A stretch of 64,000 nt of DNA from Helcococcus ovis (GTDB taxonomy: Bacteria; Bacillota; Clostridia; Tissierellales; Peptoniphilaceae), in NCBI RefSeq assembly GCF_004524775.2, contig NZ_CP119081.1, positions 1,302,001 to 1,366,000 on the forward strand, in the 5' to 3' direction. Below are positions 54,093 to 63,510 of this stretch, piece after piece; position 1 is the first letter of the stretch; every line of letters begins with the position of its first letter. The position numbers and the translations under genes are program-made. The notes below the pieces were generated by a model, which saw nothing but the letters and a program-made list of their open reading frames with translations, ran no database searches and was not told where the DNA came from.

Positions 54093-54986
54093 ATGAAAAA
54101 AATATCTCTTCGACCAAAATTAGGTCAAGAACATAAACCAATGTCTAAAACAAAAGAATTTGTTTTATTAAACATAGGGGTTATACTTACAGCAATCGGT
54201 GTTTATTATTTTAAATTTCCAAATCATTTTGCAATAGGCGGCGTGTCTGGTATATCTGTTATTTTACATGCTGTTTTTCCAAATATGAATGCGGCTACAT
54301 TCAATCTTATATTTAATATGATTTTATTATTAATAGGTATATTTTTCTTCGGTAAAAATTTCGGTATTAAAACAGCATACGCAACAATAGTAATTTCATT
54401 GTTAGTTCAGTTTTTCTCAATTTGTTACCCTATAACTAAACCATTTACAAATCAACCTCTTTTAGAGCTAATTTATGCAGTTCTATTGCCGGGAGTTGGT
54501 GGTGGTTTATTGTTTAATTGCAAAGCTTCATCAGGTGGTACTGATATAGTTGCAATGATATTAAAAAAGTATACATCATTGGATATAGGTAGAGCATTAC
54601 TTGTAAGTGATATTTTGATTACCGCTTTATCATTTAAGATATTTGGGGCATTAACAGGATTGCTTGCAATGTTAGGTTTGATTGCAAAAGCATTTTTAAT
54701 TGACATTACTATAGAAAACATAAATAGAGTAAAATTATTTTCAATAGTTACAGAATATCCTGATGAAATCATAGAATTTATAAAAAATGATTTACATAGA
54801 GGCGGTACTCGTTTTAATGGTGTTGGAATTTACATGAATAAGGAAAAAACAATGATAAATGTTGCAGTAAGTAATTATGAAGGAGTTTTATTAAGAGACT
54901 TTGCAAGAAAACATGACCCTAATTGCTTTATTACAATATTAAATACTAGTCAAATAGTTGGTAAAGGATTCCATTTTGTAAGTTAA
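54093..54986 (+). CDS. YitT-family membrane protein (DUF161/DUF2179)
   Basis: 297 residues from the ATG at 54093 (AGGAG upstream; earlier in-frame starts overlap the hairpin). Five to six membrane helices with FKFPNHFAIGGVSGISVIL and CKASSGGTDIVAMILKKYTS, and a C-terminal cytoplasmic DUF2179 domain (HRGGTRFNGVGIYMNKEKTM). Function unsettled. Confidence 0.85.
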   Translation: MKKISLRPKLGQEHKPMSKTKEFVLLNIGVILTAIGVYYFKFPNHFAIGGVSGISVILHAVFPNMNAATFNLIFNMILLLIGIFFFGKNFGIKTAYATIVISLLVQFFSICYPITKPFTNQPLLELIYAVLLPGVGGGLLFNCKASSGGTDIVAMILKKYTSLDIGRALLVSDILITALSFKIFGALTGLLAMLGLIAKAFLIDITIENINRVKLFSIVTEYPDEIIEFIKNDLHRGGTRFNGVGIYMNKEKTMINVAVSNYEGVLLRDFARKHDPNCFITILNTSQIVGKGFHFVS

Positions 54987-54992
54987 AAAAAT

Positions 54993-55037
54993 TTGCTTAG
55001 ATTTTCAAATTTTACTTTGATTATCTAAGCAAGTTTT
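54993..55037. terminator. Two-way terminator between yitT and an ABC operon
   Basis: TTGCTTAGAT (54993-55002) pairs with ATCTAAGCAA (55023-55032) followed by GTTTTTT; a very similar element lies at 58720-58765. Confidence 0.8.
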
Positions 55038-55045
55038 TTATTATA

Positions 55046-55726
55046 TTATTCTTTCAAAAATATCTTTCCATCTATAATTTCATATATCTTATCAGTTTTT
55101 TTAGCTACATTAATATCATGTGTTACCACAATTATTGAAATATTTTCAGAAATTAAACTCCTAAACAATTTCATAATTTCTTCTGATGTTGCTTCATCCA
55201 AAGCTCCCGTAGGCTCATCTGCTAAAATTAATTTTGGAGAACTCACTAAAGCCCTGGCAATACTTACTCTTTGTTTTTGTCCACCACTTAATTTCGATAC
55301 TTTTTTATTATAATAATCTTTACCAAATCCGACTTTTTTTAATGCTGAATGAGCCATTTTATTAATTTCTTTTAATGAAATTTTGTTATTAAAATATAAT
55401 GGAGTTTTTACATTTTCAATAACCGTATCTTCTTCAATTAACATATAATCTTGAAAAACATAACTTATCTTTTTTCCTCTAATATCTTCAATTTCTTTTA
55501 ATTTTAATTTAGATACATCCCTTCCATTAAATAGATAACTCCCACTTTGAAAAGTTTCTAAACAGCCGATTATGTTTAATAATGTAGATTTTCCTACTCC
55601 ACTAGTTCCCATTATAGATACATATTCATTTAATCCAAGTTCAAAATCTAAATCTTTTAAAACATGTAATTCGTTTTCCTTACCTTTGTTATAATACTTA
55701 TTTATTTTTTTTATCTCAATCATCAT
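55046..55726 (-). CDS. ABC transporter ATPase (MacB/LolD type)
   Basis: 226 residues: Walker A GTSGVGKST, signature KLSGGQKQRVSIARAL, Walker B LILADEPTGALD and switch His in VTHDIN. This is the MacB-like class that works with FtsX-type permeases. The start ATG overlaps the permease stop. It matches the ATPases found next to lactococcin-972-like bacteriocins in general design. Confidence 0.9.
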   Translation of the reverse strand: MMIEIKKINKYYNKGKENELHVLKDLDFELGLNEYVSIMGTSGVGKSTLLNIIGCLETFQSGSYLFNGRDVSKLKLKEIEDIRGKKISYVFQDYMLIEEDTVIENVKTPLYFNNKISLKEINKMAHSALKKVGFGKDYYNKKVSKLSGGQKQRVSIARALVSSPKLILADEPTGALDEATSEEIMKLFRSLISENISIIVVTHDINVAKKTDKIYEIIDGKIFLKE

Positions 55727-56808
55727 ACATTCTCCTTATAAATTTCTATAACTGATTTATTAAAGTATTTTCTAATTGCAAAATATGTAAATATAACTAA
55801 AAGAATTAAAAACAACACAAATATAAATATTATAAATTCTATCTTTAATGAATATCTATATAAATTAAAAATGTTTTTTAATATTATACTATCAATACAT
55901 ACAAATATTAAGCATGCTGCAATAAATGATAAAATATAAATTATAACAACTTCTGATAAAAGCATTTTATAAAACTGTCTCTTTTTAATACCTAAAAAAT
56001 TATATATAAAATATCTTCTCTTTCTATTGTTTAAAATATTCCAATAAACAAATAATATATTAAATATTGATAAAAATAACAATATAGTGATTATAGGATA
56101 CATTCTGGGAATACTTTCCATCATACCACCTGATGTATCAATATCTATAAAAACATTTTCGCCCATCAAATTATTTATTTCATTATAAATTTTAATTCTT
56201 TCTTCTTTTGATATATCATCTTTCAACTTTATTTCTGCTTCTACTGCTTTCATATTTAATTTTTTTGCAGTATTTAATGAAATAACAAACGCATTATTTC
56301 CTCCTGTATAATCTGTCATTCCAATTACTTTAAGATCCGTTCCATTAATATCAATATGATCCCCTATTTTCACTTCATTATTTAATGAATATGTAAGAGG
56401 AATAGATATTTCTAAATCATCCGATTTAAAATCCGGAATTTTCCCGGAATATATTTGAAATTTATTATTCATCTTAAACATTGTATAAAAAAATCTGTTA
56501 ATACGAAATTCTCCCCTTTTATTCATTTCAATATTAAAGTTTTGAGGAAATTTATATTTTATATCAAATATATGTATATCTTTGTATTTATTTAATATTT
56601 CTACTGCATCCTTATATACAGATTTATATGAATCAGTAAATTGATATGTAGCTGTAATATTTTTATCTGTTAATGACCTTCTATTTTCTATCCTTACTTG
56701 ATTTGATGATAGAATTTGAAAACAAAAAACTGTAGATAAAACTAATACAGTTATATATAAGTACATTTGTCTAATGTTTCTAAATATTTCTTTTAATATA
56801 AATCTCAT
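55723..56808 (-). CDS. FtsX-like ABC permease
   Basis: 361 residues: one N-terminal helix (YITVLVLSTVFCFQILSS), an extracellular domain of about 200 residues (MacB_PCD-like), then three helices at the C-terminus. It overlaps the upstream permease by 4 bp. Confidence 0.8.
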   Translation of the reverse strand: MRFILKEIFRNIRQMYLYITVLVLSTVFCFQILSSNQVRIENRRSLTDKNITATYQFTDSYKSVYKDAVEILNKYKDIHIFDIKYKFPQNFNIEMNKRGEFRINRFFYTMFKMNNKFQIYSGKIPDFKSDDLEISIPLTYSLNNEVKIGDHIDINGTDLKVIGMTDYTGGNNAFVISLNTAKKLNMKAVEAEIKLKDDISKEERIKIYNEINNLMGENVFIDIDTSGGMMESIPRMYPIITILLFLSIFNILFVYWNILNNRKRRYFIYNFLGIKKRQFYKMLLSEVVIIYILSFIAACLIFVCIDSIILKNIFNLYRYSLKIEFIIFIFVLFLILLVIFTYFAIRKYFNKSVIEIYKENV

Positions 56809-58055
56809 ATTTTACCTCTATTTTTTAATTGCTTTTTTATTTCTAATACCGGTAAAAGCGAAATAGCCGTACTTAATAAAATTGCAACGATAATTACAAT
56901 AAAAAACGTTACTGTATTAAAACTTATAATAGATGAATTACCTATAGCATCAAATCCTCTTAAAATTGAAAAACCAGTCCAATAATATGCACCTACAATC
57001 TTATAAAAAATAATATAAAGTAATATGCTCATACTTAAAATTATAAAATAATTATAAAAAGTTATTAAATACAAATCTTTTTTGGAAGCACCATTGAAAA
57101 TATAAATCTTAAATCTATTTTTTAATAAATCCTTATTAATATATGCCATTCCAACTATTGTAAGTATTAATATTCCGACAAAAGATATCATTATATCCAA
57201 ATATCTTTGCATCATATTTAAAAACAACTTATATTGTTCTGATATTAAATCTTTTGTAAATTGATAGTATCCCAAATTATTTTCTTTTATATATTTTTCA
57301 AATTCATTAATTTTTTCTTTTTCTAAATTATCCTTAAAATATATTATATTATTTTCAATATATGATTCCCCTATAGTCTCAAATATTTTATACAAATTTT
57401 CATCATATTCAAGTATAAATATAGGTGCACCATTTGCCGTTCTAGAAAATAGTTCTGAAACAGGAAATGATTTATTTGTTATCATTTGCAATGAAGGTAG
57501 TTTTATATCTTTATCATAATATCCTTTAATTTTAATTTTAATATCTTTTTTATCATCTAAATAAATGATATCTCCGATTTTATATTCATTTGAATATTTG
57601 TTTTGAACTAAAGCCGGCACCAAACCTTCAAATTTTTTCAAATTTATCTTATTATCAAAATGTCTACTTAAAATATTTAATGTAGTTTTATCATACATCA
57701 TTACATTTTTTTTAGTGTTTGAAAAATAAAAATTTATTTTTTCTCTAGTAAAATCCTTAAAATCATCTGTATGAGTTTCTATATATTCTTTTATTAAACT
57801 ATAATTTCTTTTTATATCTTCAATATTTGATTTAGAATTATTTTCTTCCCTCTCGTTGTAAATCGGTTTATTCATATAAAATAATCCATTATTTAAAGAA
57901 CTATTTTTAAGATAATTATATTCTGATATAGCCTCACTCATTTCGTTGATATTTTTAACAGAAAAAAATAGCATAATAAATATTTGACATATGATAACAA
58001 AATTTATAAATTTATTTTTTTTCAAAAGCTTTATACTAATCATTAAATTTTTCAT
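56805..58055 (-). CDS. ABC permease, FtsX-like, second subunit
   Basis: 416 residues with the same layout: N-terminal helix (FINFVIICQIFIMLFFS), a large external domain, then helices around 285-305, 330-350 and 375-400. With the neighbouring permease it may make a heterodimer, equivalent to the single long bacteriocin-associated membrane protein seen in related loci. Confidence 0.75.
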   Translation of the reverse strand: MKNLMISIKLLKKNKFINFVIICQIFIMLFFSVKNINEMSEAISEYNYLKNSSLNNGLFYMNKPIYNEREENNSKSNIEDIKRNYSLIKEYIETHTDDFKDFTREKINFYFSNTKKNVMMYDKTTLNILSRHFDNKINLKKFEGLVPALVQNKYSNEYKIGDIIYLDDKKDIKIKIKGYYDKDIKLPSLQMITNKSFPVSELFSRTANGAPIFILEYDENLYKIFETIGESYIENNIIYFKDNLEKEKINEFEKYIKENNLGYYQFTKDLISEQYKLFLNMMQRYLDIMISFVGILILTIVGMAYINKDLLKNRFKIYIFNGASKKDLYLITFYNYFIILSMSILLYIIFYKIVGAYYWTGFSILRGFDAIGNSSIISFNTVTFFIVIIVAILLSTAISLLPVLEIKKQLKNRGKI

Positions 58056-58122
58056 AAAATTATCCTTATTTTTTTATTTAATTTTTCATAACAATAAAGA
58101 AGAGAATATATTTAATTATTTA

Positions 58123-58518
58123 TTATTTAATAACATTTAAATCTTGTGTTATATCTCCTTCATTATATGCATAAGAATCTGCATCCAAATAATCATATCC
58201 GGAAGTATAATTTACATATGCAGCATCGTCATCATTAGTAGTCATCTTTTTTCTCTTAAAAGTACTTAATCCAGAATCACTATAATATATGGAAACATAA
58301 TTTGTTTTACTTCCTTTACAATACGAATATATCCTTGCATCGTCAAAAGGAACTAATGTCCCATAGTCATAAAAAGCTTCTTGCTTAACACCATTTTTAT
58401 TATATACTAAATGCTTTTTAGAATTTCTATGTACATAAACCGATTCTGCTTCAACACTATAATTAGTTAATAAAATTATTAAAGCTAAAATAGCAAATAA
58501 AATATTTTTTTTCTTCAT
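58123..58518 (-). CDS. Small secreted protein, possibly bacteriocin-like
   Basis: 131 residues from the ATG at 58518 behind AGGAG. Signal peptide KKKNILFAILALIILLTNYS, cut near VEA-ES, leaving a Tyr/Asp/Ser-rich mature part (SVYVHRNSKKHLVYNKNGVK, NYVSIYYSDSGL). It heads the operon with a MacB-like transporter, the arrangement of lactococcin-972-type loci, but I do not see clear sequence similarity to lactococcin 972. It might instead be the transporter's sensor or substrate. Confidence 0.6.
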   Translation of the reverse strand: MKKKNILFAILALIILLTNYSVEAESVYVHRNSKKHLVYNKNGVKQEAFYDYGTLVPFDDARIYSYCKGSKTNYVSIYYSDSGLSTFKRKKMTTNDDDAAYVNYTSGYDYLDADSYAYNEGDITQDLNVIK

Positions 58519-58719
58519 TATTTTTTGCTCCTTTTTATATGTATATTTATATTCTCTTCTTTTTAAAAAAATTATACAAAAAAAAGAAATCGTTGTCAAA
58601 AAAATATTAAATAATAAGCGAATTTCATAAATATAATGGTTTTACAACAAATAATGTTAATGGATAAATTCAACTTCACTACTTGTGCCAATGGGTATTT
58701 GACAAAAAACCTAAAAAAC

Positions 58720-58766
58720 TTGCTTAAATTTTCAAATTTTAGTTTGATTATCTAAGCAAGTTTTTG
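58720..58766. terminator. Two-way hairpin terminator
   Basis: AACTTGCTTA and TCTAAGCAAGTT pair with T runs on both strands; near copy of 54993-55037. Confidence 0.7.
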
Positions 58767-58890
58767 TTTTATACATAACAAAAGTCTTAAATAAATACTC
58801 TATCTTTATAAATACTTCTGTAATTTTTTTAAAGCAGACAACATCTTACCTTTTCTTAATTTCATCCGTAATTTTTCAGGATTTTATTCG

Positions 58891-58917
58891 AAAAAAGCAG
58901 ATGAAATACGCTTTTTT
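58891..58917 (-). terminator. Terminator of deoD
   Basis: AAAAAAGC and GCTTTTTT on either side of an 11-base loop, 43 bases after the deoD stop codon. Confidence 0.65.
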
Positions 58918-58959
58918 ACAATTTTTGTCCGTAATTACTTTTATCAAAACATATAATTT

Positions 58960-59664
58960 TTATGCTATCTCCAATGCCATTTCCATCATTTCTGTATAAG
59001 CTCTTTCTCTAACTTCCGCTGAATCTTCCCCTTCGCTATTGTCAGATACTGTACAAATACATAATGCTTGTTTCCCATTTTCCAATGCCGACATGTATAG
59101 TCCTGCTGCTTCCATTTCAATGCCTAATGTTTGATATTTAATCAAGTTTTCAATCACTCCATTTTCCCATTTTCTGTAAAATTCATCACTTGATAAAACT
59201 GTTCCAAAATATGCATTTAAGTTGTTATTTTTTGCATATTCATGAGCTTTTAACACTAAGTCAAATGTTGCTGTTGGTGAAAATTGAATTTCTCCAAATT
59301 TTCCTCTAACAACTGATGCCGGTGTATTTGCTGCAGTAGCTACAATAATATCTCTAACTTTAAGATTTGGTTGTAATCCTCCTGCTGTACCTACCCTTAT
59401 TATTGTCTTCACATCATAAAATACAAATAACTCGTGATAATAAATCATTGCTGATGGAATTCCCATTCCTGAACCCATTACAGAAACTCTTTTTCCTTTA
59501 TATGTCCCTGTAAATCCTAACATTCCTCTAACATCGTTAAATTGTTCTACATTTTCTAAAAATGTATCTGCTATAAATTTGGCTCTCTTTGGATCTCCTG
59601 GCATTAAAACTGTATCTGCGATTTGATCCTTGCTTGTCGCTCCTATATGTGGTGTTGGTATCAT
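58960..59664 (-). CDS. deoD: Purine-nucleoside phosphorylase (DeoD type)
   Basis: 234 residues: TPHIGATSKDQIADTVLMPG at the start, MGSGMGIPSAMIYYHEL, IRVGTAGGLQ, GIEMEAAGLYM and the catalytic Asp in TVSDNSEGED. It splits purine (deoxy)nucleosides with phosphate and feeds bases to salvage enzymes such as Xpt. GGAGG precedes the ATG. Confidence 0.95.
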   Translation of the reverse strand: MIPTPHIGATSKDQIADTVLMPGDPKRAKFIADTFLENVEQFNDVRGMLGFTGTYKGKRVSVMGSGMGIPSAMIYYHELFVFYDVKTIIRVGTAGGLQPNLKVRDIIVATAANTPASVVRGKFGEIQFSPTATFDLVLKAHEYAKNNNLNAYFGTVLSSDEFYRKWENGVIENLIKYQTLGIEMEAAGLYMSALENGKQALCICTVSDNSEGEDSAEVRERAYTEMMEMALEIA

Positions 59665-59761
59665 TTCTCCTCCTATTTTTTATAATTTTTAATAGATTAG
59701 ATAAATTATCTTCATCTTATATTTTACCATCTAATATTATTATACGATATTTTCATAATAA

Positions 59762-61045
59762 TTATTTTGATTCATAAAACGCCTTCATTAACTTAATCAT
59801 CAATAATTGATCTTTTGTTCCTGCCATTTCATTTATAGAATGCATTGCTAACATTGGATTTCCGATATCAATATTTCTAATTCCTGTATTTGTTTCAATA
59901 ATTGATCCAATCGTCGAACCACCTCTTAAATCAGATCTATTGTGAAAGATTTGCAGTTTAATATCGTTGTCCTTTGCTATATCAAGTAATACAGCTTTAC
60001 CAAATGCATCTGTAGCATATGATTTTCTTGCTGAATCTTTAATAACCGGTCCCTCATTTAATTTTGGTTTATTTGTCGGGTCAGCCTTTGATATATAATT
60101 TGGATGAATTGCATGTGCCTGATCTGCAGAAATCATATATGATTTATAAATTTGATTTATAAAATCTTGTTCATCATTTCCTTGAGATAAAGATATTTTT
60201 TTCAAAACATCCTTAAACATAGCACTTGCTGCACCTTGTTGAGTTGATGAACCGATTTCTTCATTGTCAAATCCTACAAATATTTGAGTGCTGTCTGTAG
60301 CCTGAGCATTAATAATTGAAACTAAGCCGGCGTGAATCATCCCCAAATTATCAATTTTTCCTGATTGGAAAAATTCTCCATTAACTCCCAATATTTTAGC
60401 TTTTTCCCTACTACACAAGAATAAATCATGGCTTAAAATTTCATCCTTAGTAATATCTAATTCTTTTGCTATTAATTCATCTAAATCAAATTCTTCACCT
60501 AATCCAACTATTGGAAGTGCTTGTGTCTGTGCATTTGGAACTTTTCCTCTTTCTTCGACAGATGTCATATGTATCGCTAGTGAAGGTATCGTTACTAAAT
60601 CTTTATCTATATTTAACAACCTAACTTCAGGAGTATATGAAGTCTTGCCTTTAACAAAAACTCTACCGGCAATCGAAAGAGGTCTATCAAACCAACTTTG
60701 CAAAATAGGTCCTCCGTATACTTCTGTATTTAATTGTAAATATCCGGATTGTTTAATAATCGGATTTGACTTAATCTTAAACCCTGGAGAATCAGTATGG
60801 GCTCCGACAATTTTAAAACCTGATTTTTCATTATTTCCCACAACAAATCCTATTACAGTTGAGTTATTTACTACTAAGTAATATTTTCCTTGTTTTTTTA
60901 GTTTCCATCTTTCGGTTAATTCTAATTTTTCAAATCCGTTTTTTTTTAACATTTCAACAGAATTTAATGTTGAATGATACATAGAAACTGACTTATCTAA
61001 AAATTTTAGTAAATCATCCATTATCTCTTTATCATTTAATTTCAT
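59762..61045 (-). CDS. M18-family aminopeptidase
   Basis: 427 residues from the ATG at 61045 behind AGGAGG. Two-zinc peptidase with GAHTDSPGFKIKSNP (His-x-Asp), FVGFDNEEIGSSTQQGA (catalytic and ligand Glu) and SADQAHAIHPNY. Family members remove N-terminal residues, often acidic or hydrophobic. A peptide-degrading role fits with the prolyl aminopeptidase at 31-32 kb. Confidence 0.92.
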   Translation of the reverse strand: MKLNDKEIMDDLLKFLDKSVSMYHSTLNSVEMLKKNGFEKLELTERWKLKKQGKYYLVVNNSTVIGFVVGNNEKSGFKIVGAHTDSPGFKIKSNPIIKQSGYLQLNTEVYGGPILQSWFDRPLSIAGRVFVKGKTSYTPEVRLLNIDKDLVTIPSLAIHMTSVEERGKVPNAQTQALPIVGLGEEFDLDELIAKELDITKDEILSHDLFLCSREKAKILGVNGEFFQSGKIDNLGMIHAGLVSIINAQATDSTQIFVGFDNEEIGSSTQQGAASAMFKDVLKKISLSQGNDEQDFINQIYKSYMISADQAHAIHPNYISKADPTNKPKLNEGPVIKDSARKSYATDAFGKAVLLDIAKDNDIKLQIFHNRSDLRGGSTIGSIIETNTGIRNIDIGNPMLAMHSINEMAGTKDQLLMIKLMKAFYESK

Positions 61046-61054
61046 ATTTCCTCC

Positions 61055-61085
61055 TAAAAAATATAGGTGACAGAAAATCACCTAT
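61055..61085 (-). terminator. Terminator of the secreted repeat protein gene
   Basis: ATAGGTGA and TCACCTAT pair around seven bases; the minus-strand T run comes directly before the AGGAGG of the aminopeptidase gene. Confidence 0.8.
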
Positions 61086-61101
61086 CACCTAATATTATAT
61101 C

Positions 61102-62811
61102 CTATTTTGGGTTAATCCACATACCTAAATTATTTTTTTCTCTAGAAATGTTTACCATGCCTGAATTTGTTTTATAAATGAAATATTCTCCAGGTTGCAA
61201 GGTATTTACTTTATTAATTTTTAATAAAGCATCTTCAGCCCTAACATATCCATCTGTTTCTTTATCTAAAACAAACTTTTCATCTTTTTTAAATTTTGAA
61301 TCCACAGTTGTTTTTTCTTCATCTAAAATATTTTCTTTAGGTTCAGTTATTTTTATATTTGAAACATCTATTTCAATATTTTTTTCTGATTTTTCCTTAA
61401 AATCTGATTTGTTTTCAATATTGTCAGTCTTATCCGATTTTTTATTTTTTTCTGATTTATTTGTACTGAAAATATTATCTTTTAGTGATACTTCATCCTT
61501 GAAATCATTAATTTGCGAATTACTATTTGTTGCAATTTCTTGTTTTACTTCTGATGAAATTTTCTTTTGACTCTCATGTGTTTCTTTAGCTTTATCAGAT
61601 TTATCATGTTCTAAAATAACTTTCACACCATCTTTAGGCTTAGTAACCTTAACAACTTCTTCTTTTTTTTCAGATAAAAGTTTTTCCTTTGTCTTTTCTA
61701 AAATATTATCATAATCAAAACCTAAATCTTTAATTTCTTCTTTAGATACACCATTTTTAATATATTTATCGACAACATCTTCAACCTTATTATTTGAAGA
61801 TTTTACAGATTCATGTATGAAATTAGAAACTTTTACTTTATTTATATTTTCATTTGGATTAATCCACAGCCCAGAATTTTTATAGTTTTTTGATAGATTA
61901 ATCATACCATTAGAAGATTCTAAAACATAGTATCTTCCTTTTGGAAGAGTTTTTACAGAATTACCTTGTTTTTTAGCTTCATTCAAAGAATCATACCCTT
62001 TGGTGTCTTCTCTTAAAGTATAATCTCCTACTGGATTTTTTTTCGTTTCATATTTAATTTTTTCAGATTTTACAGTAGTTTTAGAATGTTTTTTTTCTAT
62101 TTTTATATTTTCGGGATTTATCCATGCTCCCGGCTCACCTTTTGTCATAGTGATATTTACCATACCATTATAACTTCGATAAACGTGATATACACCAGGT
62201 TCAACAATAGTAACTCCATTTATAGAGTTTTTAGCATCGTCCGAGCTCATATATCCGTCTAATGATGATTCTATTTTTACCAAATCAATAGATTCACTTA
62301 AATTATCTATATTTATATTATCTTTTGGATTTATCCATGTTCCAGGTTGATCTTTATCTAAAGTTAAATTAATCATACCTTTTGATTTATTAAAAATATA
62401 ATACTCTCCTGATAAAACACTATTTACAGAATTTTTTTCTAAAAGTGCATCATCTGAATTAATATATCCTGAAACATCTTCTAATAATACATACCTATCC
62501 CCAATATTTGATTTATCATAAAGGTTATTAATATTTAGTTCTATATTATCTTTTGGATTTATCCATAACCCTTCTACATTTTCCTCTTTAGAAATATTCA
62601 ACATTCCATAAGTTTTCTTGAAAATATAATATTTACCTTTCGGATAAGTTTTTACACTATTTATTCTATTTTTAGCATTTAATGCTTCACTATAAACCTG
62701 AACACTATTATTTAGCTTATATTCTTCAGCAAATACTGTTGCTTGAGAAAATAATACTGCTGCTGACAGTGTAACTAAACTCCCCTTTTTTATATAATCT
62801 CTTGTATCCAT
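61102..62811 (-). CDS. Secreted protein with five SH3-like/wall-associated repeats
   Basis: 569 residues with a signal peptide (GSLVTLSAAVLFSQATVFA). Five repeats of about 50 residues share the pattern A(K/L)xxINSVxTxPKGxYYIFKxxxGMxNIS...GxWINPKDN (about residues 40-90, 115-165, 190-240, 275-325, 520-569). The same repeat type occurs in the C-termini of clostridial lysozymes and amidases, where it is thought to bind the wall. A Lys/Ser/Glu-rich low-complexity region (340-510) separates repeats four and five. No catalytic domain is present. Confidence 0.75.
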   Translation of the reverse strand: MDTRDYIKKGSLVTLSAAVLFSQATVFAEEYKLNNSVQVYSEALNAKNRINSVKTYPKGKYYIFKKTYGMLNISKEENVEGLWINPKDNIELNINNLYDKSNIGDRYVLLEDVSGYINSDDALLEKNSVNSVLSGEYYIFNKSKGMINLTLDKDQPGTWINPKDNINIDNLSESIDLVKIESSLDGYMSSDDAKNSINGVTIVEPGVYHVYRSYNGMVNITMTKGEPGAWINPENIKIEKKHSKTTVKSEKIKYETKKNPVGDYTLREDTKGYDSLNEAKKQGNSVKTLPKGRYYVLESSNGMINLSKNYKNSGLWINPNENINKVKVSNFIHESVKSSNNKVEDVVDKYIKNGVSKEEIKDLGFDYDNILEKTKEKLLSEKKEEVVKVTKPKDGVKVILEHDKSDKAKETHESQKKISSEVKQEIATNSNSQINDFKDEVSLKDNIFSTNKSEKNKKSDKTDNIENKSDFKEKSEKNIEIDVSNIKITEPKENILDEEKTTVDSKFKKDEKFVLDKETDGYVRAEDALLKINKVNTLQPGEYFIYKTNSGMVNISREKNNLGMWINPK

Positions 62812-62881
62812 TCTAAACTCCTATAAATTAAACAATTATACTTATTTATAGTATATAATAATATTTTTAAATATGCAAAAT

Positions 62882-63284
62882 TTATTTAAACTTTAATAGT
62901 CTTAAACCATTTAATATTACAAGAATCGTTGAACTTTCATGGAAAATTACTCCTGTCGGTAAATCTAAAATTCCAAATAAATTTAATCCAATAAGTATGA
63001 TTATTACAGAAATTGAAAAAATCATATTTTGTTTAATAATCTTACTTAATTTTTTACTCAATTTAAAACTGTGATATAGTTCCATCTACATTAAGTTTTT
63101 TATCTTAAACAGAACCTAAGAAGGTATTTTTAATAGCATAATATCCCCAAAAAATCATAGCAATGTAAAAGAAATATTTAGATATATCAACCTTCATAAA
63201 TTCTAATATAAAGCCTATTACTGTAAATAAAATTCCCAGCAATAAAAATCTCCCTTGTTTTTCCTTAAATAAATAATTCAACAT
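62882..63284 (-). pseudogene. Wreck of a P1B-type (Zn/Cd/Co) metal-exporting ATPase gene
   Basis: From ATG 63284 (behind GGGAG) the first 59 codons give the two N-terminal helices and YYAIKNTFLGSV, then a stop; the frame continues DKKLNVD, the start of the conserved KxxNVD motif of these ATPases. Right after it, in another frame, comes the C-terminus (SFKLSKKLSKIIKQN, GVIFHESSTILVILNGLRLL). The central part (phosphorylation and ATP domains, over 450 residues) is deleted. Gene lost function, but its metal-sensing leader remains. Confidence 0.85.
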
Positions 63285-63322
63285 ATTTTCGTCTCCCTTA
63301 AAAAATATTTTTACAGTTATAT

Positions 63323-63432
63323 AAAAAAATCGCACTGTAGAACGATCGTGCCGTCCCACAGTGCGTTTAATTACACTCTGTTGTCATTACTTCAATGACC
63401 GGGCTAATATACAAATATTAGCTTGCTCAAAT
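63323..63432 (-). promoter_or_regulatory. NiCo (czcD) riboswitch with terminator
   Basis: The minus strand has TGAGCAAGC, a stem (TAATAT/ATATTA), GCCCGG, a stem (GTCATT/AATGAC), then AACAGAGTG...CGCACTGTGGGAC. These segments follow the layout of the NiCo aptamer as I recall it (GAGCAGGC, GCCGGG, AACAGAUG...CGCACAUCUGUGGGAC). CGCACTGT can pair either with ACAGAGTG (aptamer P4) or with ACAGTGCG to form a terminator followed by seven T. Co2+ or Ni2+ binding should block the terminator. P1 pairing is poor, and the gene downstream is wrecked. Confidence 0.78.
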
Positions 63433-63448
63433 TTATTTATTTAAATCT

Positions 63449-63477
63449 ATTATACAACAAAAATATAAAAAATCAAA
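63449..63477 (-). promoter_or_regulatory. Promoter of the NiCo riboswitch transcript
   Basis: On the minus strand TTGATT and TATAAT (63449-63454) are separated by 16 bp, about 20 bp upstream of the aptamer. Confidence 0.65.
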
Positions 63478-63510
63478 TTTTATCAAATTAATTATTAATT
63501 TCAATCAATA

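Noticed and set aside
63105-63359. 84-residue gene starting at 63359
   Set aside because: Its first 25 codons lie in the riboswitch terminator; the real start is 63284 and the product is only the N-terminus of a broken ATPase.
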